A stretch of 64,000 nucleotides of DNA from Helicostylum pulchrum (taxonomy: Eukaryota > Mucoromycota > Mucoromycetes > Mucorales > Mucoraceae): contig JAIXMO010000014.1 in NCBI GenBank assembly GCA_025677825.1, positions 1 through 64,000 on the forward strand. Direction: 5' to 3'. Positions within the stretch are counted from its first letter, which is position 1; every line of letters starts with the position of its first letter. Both the position numbers and the translations under genes were made by a program. Below the pieces are notes generated by a model. That model ran no database searches, was not told where the DNA came from, and saw only the letters and a program-made list of their open reading frames with translations. Below, in pieces: positions 59,469-64,000 of this stretch.

Positions 59469-61055
59469 TTAAAGACTGTAGACATAATTTTTATCTTGTT
59501 TGTCAGTAAGATTAAGGTATACATCGGTGGGCTCTAATTCACGATCTGGAGCACGTTTCTTATTGATTCTTCCAAGAATTATACGAATAGTGAGTAAGCA
59601 TAATATGCTAAAAATGTTTCCTGCAAACCAACCCCATATAGTAGGTATAAACTCAGGGCGTGTACTATCAGCGAGCATGAGAGGACCACCAAAGTTACCG
59701 ATTGTATACCCCAACATAAATACACCATTATAAAAGATTTTCTTGGAATATCCAGATACAGTAGATCCAATAATGGCAATCATTGTAGCGTAGGACGCGG
59801 TTTGAGCATAAGATAAATAGTAACCTAAAAGCTTTAATCCATTATGAGGAAGCACAGCAAGTAGTAAACAACCGATACCAGACACGCAATAAAAAATAAC
59901 TGCTGTATACACCATTTGCTTTGATTTATAGTTGACATAAATAGACATAAATACAAAACTTGCAGACAACGCTCCAGCAGGGATTTGAAGAATAATGGCT
60001 TCAATTGCAGTGAAACCAAGTCCTTGAACCAATACAGTACCGTAGGCGAGCATACCACCATTCTGTAAATTATGGACTATAGCAGCAAAGAAAAAAATCC
60101 AGCAGCGAGGTTCTTTAAGAGCTTCCCAGTATTGCGACACAACAATTTTTTGCTTACGGACAACAGCATTATCACGAGTACGAGCTTCGACAATAAGCTT
60201 TTCTTCTTCTGTCAAGTTCAAGAACCAAGAATCAGGACTGTCGATTAAAAAGAAAAATATGATGACACCAGCTACAACAGTAATGGTTCCCCAAATAATA
60301 TAACCCCTATTATTATATATTAATCCATCGTAACCAACTTTATGTTTTCGTCTACTAAATGATTACCATTGCCATGCTTTGATTCCAAAAACCGTTCCCA
60401 TTTTTGCAATACCAACAGAACAAGAAGACCCAATGACACTTGCAATACCATTACACGCATATAAAAATCCAAAGCAAGCAGGCTGTTCAGAACGACGATA
60501 CATTGTATTGAAAATAAGAATAATTCCTGGATAACTTCCAGCTTCAAATAGGCCAAGAAGAATACGTAACACAGCAAGTTGAGTAAAGTTTTTACCGAAT
60601 GCAGTACCAATCGTCACTGCTCCCCAGCATATTACAAGCACACCCATATATTTACCAACAGGGTATTTTTGTAAAAAGTAATTGTTTGGTATTTGAAATA
60701 CGAAGAAGCCAATATAAAACAGTGAACTGAGTACATTGAAGTCAGGGTACGACATGTTTGTATCGTCCAAAATACCTAATACAACAGCAATACTCAATGA
60801 GCTTTTATCGACAAACTAATTTGGGGTTTCCAAAAGTGTTGGTTATTTTTGAATATAAAAAAAAAAGAAATATTTTTTTTTTACCTGCAGGAACACAATT
60901 AACAATGCCAGTGGCAAGAGTCGCATATTGAGTTTTCGCACTAGCCTTTTCTCGGCTTCAGACTTGACAAAAGGGGCATTTTCAATGTGTTTTTGCTCTT
61001 CCAGAGAAGAAGTACAAGATTCATTTTCAATATACTTTATTGGTTTTTCATCCAT
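59469..61055 (-). CDS. MFS transporter, Dal5/allantoate-permease type
   Basis: An anion:cation symporter subfamily member (Dal5, Tna1, Seo1 relatives) that takes up small organic acids such as allantoate or ureido compounds. The model has three exons (60885-61055, 60367-60815 and 59469-60306) and 485 aa, phases closing. A ~40-residue polar N-terminus leads into the first helix (LNMRLLPLALLIVFLQ then FVDKSSLSIA). The family segment FNVLSSLFYIGFFVFQIPNN is followed by RILLGLFEAGSYPGI, matching the conserved RxxLGxxEAGxxPG motif. Twelve membrane segments are expected. The substrate is uncertain. Confidence 0.9.
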
Positions 61056-63916
61056 TATTTAAAAAAGTTTAAAAAAATTAGACATAACAATCGGGGAAAA
61101 TGCCGAGTATTTATACAAAGCATACGAATTTGTACTTGGCATGTAACATTATAAAGTAGGTTACATCAATATGATATGTTAAGCTGTCTCACGTATAGAG
61201 TTATAACCATTGGTATCCGAGAAAGGGGAGTAAATATATATTCATGGGTCATTATAGTTTTCTTGTCTATCTGATGCTTTCGTGTGCCGTAATACAAACT
61301 AAAGATTATTTTTTTTACAAAAACCAAACAAGTTCAATCAATATAAATATATATATATATATATAGAGCGAAATTGTTTTATGTGAATTGACCTAAATAT
61401 TTAACTAATTAGATTAAGGTATATACAACAGGGCATACGAAAGATAAAGAAGTGGGCTCTATTTGCGAGTTTTCGATTTAAGGTTACTCTATTTAAGAGT
61501 GTTCGATTTAAAGGGTTACACTATTTAAGGTTGGATTTCTCGGTCACCCGCTATAACACCGCTATTTCACTACAGTTCAATTTAAAGGGTGGAATGCAAC
61601 TTCACAAAACTATTAAACATATAAAATAAATTTAAAAGTGATAATAGAAAACTAAGTTTTCAACTAATTTTGAGACGTGTTTATTTAATTTATGCAGAAA
61701 TTGTAATAAAAGCGTCTGATCTTCAAAAGTGTATTATCATATAGACGTTACTCATAAACCAAAGGGGGGTAATAATCAAACTGTCCGAGAGAGAGGATCT
61801 CACAAAGCAATTAAAGTATAGAAACAATAAATTTAGAACTTGAATTGAACGTGTATCGGCAGTAAATCTTTAGAAAATTAACTTAGGAAAAGTAATTAAA
61901 TACAGGTGGTCACTAAGTGATGAAATATTAAAAAGGGAAAGCAGTATAAACCGAACAAAGTGAACACAAAAGATTCTTGTCAGTCCTATATATTATATCT
62001 AGCAGTTTTTTAAATGTATTTTTATGTGGTATTCTAACAAATAGTTCTGCAATTTCTTAATTGACAGCAAGAAATTTTTAAAGAAAAGTTGAAATGATCT
62101 AATGTTTGAACTTTTGCAGAGAAAGATTACACGTCGTTTTTTTTTTTTTTTGTAAAATAGCTCGGAAGAGTCCAAGACATATTTAAAGTGATACAATCCA
62201 TCATAGCTCGTCCGTTGTCCTCTTAAAAACGCGTGTTTTAAGTGAATGCCCAGGCATTACTTCTGAAAATCGAAGAATACGGTTACACGAAAAATATTTT
62301 TCTGTCCAAAAATGACAGGTTTAAACCTCCATTACTTTTTTAATTCTTGCATTATACGTATAGTTTAAAATGGATTAGAAGATTCTAAAAAGTTGTTTAC
62401 TGTACATGTTTTTACCACAAATAAAGACAAAGTAGATCCATAGTAATCACAAAAAAAAAACAAAAAGGGTTGATCCCAAAAAATGAAAATCGAAAAAAAA
62501 ATAAAAAGCACGTTTTTATTTTTTTTTTATCAAAGGTGTATTCCACAAAATTATGTTGCATTATACAAATTGGGTCCAAAACGCGTTTTCTGTTTCTTCG
62601 AAAAATATTTATTATATCTGCTTAAATTACCAGTGATTTCTTATATGGTGAGCGATTTTTAAAGCTCAAGTATCTCAGTGAGCTTTTTTTCTTTAGCAGT
62701 GATTGTCTACTGTTCGATATAAGGCCACCCTTAAATTGAGCCGTTACTGTGCATCATGATATAAATATATAACTAGCTCTGATTTGAGTGGAAAGTTCAG
62801 GCTTCGTTGTTAGCCAACTAGAGCGCGCACTTTTAGTTTATGTCAACTAAATTTATGTTCAAATTCTAAATAAAAACTTCTTGGATATTTTCAGTGACAC
62901 CTTAATATACTTCAGTTCGCCGTTAATTGCTCGAGCAGGCTTCTTACCTTTTTTTAGACTTGGGCCGAACATTATGCTAACTCCATCTTTATGTAGGCGT
63001 CAATACATCATGGAGCTACAGGCTGAGTACCCTCCTCTATAATAATAAAACTCAAATAATGTATACCAACAGGGGAAAGGGGGGGGGGGGGTTTGGTTTT
63101 GCCTCCTGGTCGTTTTAAATAGTTATGCGATTCATGTTGCCCATAATTTGACAACATAATCTCTTTTTTTTTCAAAAAGGTTTTTGATAGCATCATCGCC
63201 AAAATAGATAAATCTACGTGCATTTTGTTAGCTGCTTAATAATAGGTTAGTAGGTATCTAATAGTTCCTGCATGTTTGCTTAGTATAAACTTCACAAAGG
63301 GATTTCATTTCGGTAATAAAAATATAAAAAAAAGGAGGGAAAAAAAAAAAGGAGTTAAACGTGCCTTTTTCTATAAAATTAACTTGATTTTGTATATATC
63401 TCACTATCTAGATCTTGCAGGACATAGTTAAAGTTTGTAAAGTAGTTATCTGTATATAATTTTTCTTTCTGCTTTCTGTATTACAAGAGCTTATTAGTTA
63501 TTATAAAAAGCGGTAGTAATTCTACTAACAACTAACTGCTCAAAGTACTTTAATAAGTATGATATTTTAAATGAACTTTTTTTTTTTTTTTCATATTACA
63601 ATACAAATATACAACAAGCAACTGAAGTACAATGCGGCGGGAAAGCATTGTCTATTTTACAAAAATAAATGACGATTAGAAAAAATAAATGATTTGTCGG
63701 GTTATCGAGATTTATTTATCAGCCTTTTTTATCACATCTTTAAAGCTTGTCTTTTCTTTTTTCTTTTTAAATATATTTATACTAACTGATACGGTTCTTC
63801 TTAGAGCAATGGTCATCCGTAAAGGTAAGCGAAAAGTAACAGACTAAATACTTTGAAAAGTTATCTTTTCGACTAAACTTTTTTTCGTGTACCAGGAAAT
63901 ATAAACCTACTTTGAG
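61056..63916. other. Repeat-rich right end, no supported gene
   Basis: An AT dinucleotide run is at 61345-61364. A short tandem pair of the form TTCGATTTAAxGG...CTATTTAAG is at about 61467-61530, followed by related copies (TTCAATTTAAAGGGTGG at 61577-61593, and an inverted relative at 62705-62745). A 13-nt G-run is at about 63079-63091. Several ORFs are unsupported. The T/A-rich stretch at 63730-63785 may be promoter for the gene fragment at the edge. Confidence 0.4.
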
Positions 63917-64000
63917 ATGGTTGCACTCGGATATGTATTAACAAAACAAGAAGTCTCACTGCTTAGTTCGGAGTGCAGAGATGATCAAACAGTGCAGATT
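63917..64000 (+). CDS. Possible gene start cut by the window edge
   Basis: An ATG at 63917 opens a frame (MVALGYVLTKQEVSLL...) that stays open to the last base (28 codons). Just upstream, 63811-63826 reads as a short ATG exon (MVIRK) followed by a GTAAGC donor, with an ACCAG acceptor at about 63892-63896. Joining these gives an early stop, so that piece may be an upstream ORF or leader exon. I do not recognise the encoded protein. Confidence 0.25.
   Translation, partial: MVALGYVLTKQEVSLLSSECRDDQTVQI

Noticed and set aside
1..64000. CRISPR array, rRNA operon, telomere repeats or an intact transposase
   Set aside because: No regularly spaced identical repeats with unique spacers, no rRNA core sequence, no telomeric tandem array and no recognisable transposase, integrase or reverse-transcriptase motif were seen.

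Overview
The window looks like nuclear DNA of an early-diverging fungus, most likely a Mucoromycota/Mucorales species. This is inference, from AT-rich sequence, many 45-90 nt GT-AG introns, long A/T homopolymers in introns and intergenic DNA, and the gene content (a full neurofibromin-type Ras-GAP, Mdm10, SulP, Dal5-type MFS, duplicated M13 peptidases). I found no bacterial-style operon, rRNA or CRISPR array. Gene models come from reading ORFs and splice sites by eye; where exon phases could be summed they close exactly.

Layout: 0-4 kb holds an unrecognised protein with a histone-fold-like N-terminus and a long low-complexity tail. 4-12 kb is gene-poor and repeat-rich: a tandem duplication at 6.2-6.9 kb, a possible tiny Cys/Trp-rich peptide gene at 6.0 kb, one arm (A) of a ~1.9 kb inverted repeat at 8.5-10.4 kb, and possible coding debris at 10.9-11.7 kb. 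12-29.3 kb holds two paralogous M13 metallopeptidase genes in opposite orientation on either side of a 15-exon neurofibromin/IRA gene. 29.8-34.4 kb holds a SulP sulfate permease and an SPP2-type G-patch splicing factor. 35-43.7 kb holds tRNA-Pro(UGG), a VAMP7-like R-SNARE, an ankyrin-repeat protein, a PKA catalytic subunit and CCT1. 43.7-52.8 kb holds MDM10, RTF2, an AAAP amino-acid transporter, a small SAM methyltransferase and a large mitochondrial PPR protein. 54.5-56.3 kb is arm B of the inverted repeat. 56.7-61.1 kb holds TIM22, a class V PLP enzyme and a Dal5-like MFS transporter. The last 3 kb is repeat-rich, with a possible gene start at the right edge.

The most unusual structure is the inverted repeat. 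Both arms carry the same broken piece of a RhoGDI gene with its intron retained and with the same frameshift, next to a divergent, unrecognised small ORF. The arms bracket about 44 kb of mostly housekeeping genes, so recombination between them could invert that block. Functional themes are Ras/PKA signalling (NF1-like GAP and PKA-C), mitochondrial biogenesis (Mdm10, Tim22, PPR, perhaps the methyltransferase), sulfur/nitrogen transport (SulP, AAAP, Dal5-like) and mRNA or chromatin maintenance (Spp2, Rtf2, histone-fold protein). Nothing in the sequence shows coordinated regulation of these genes.
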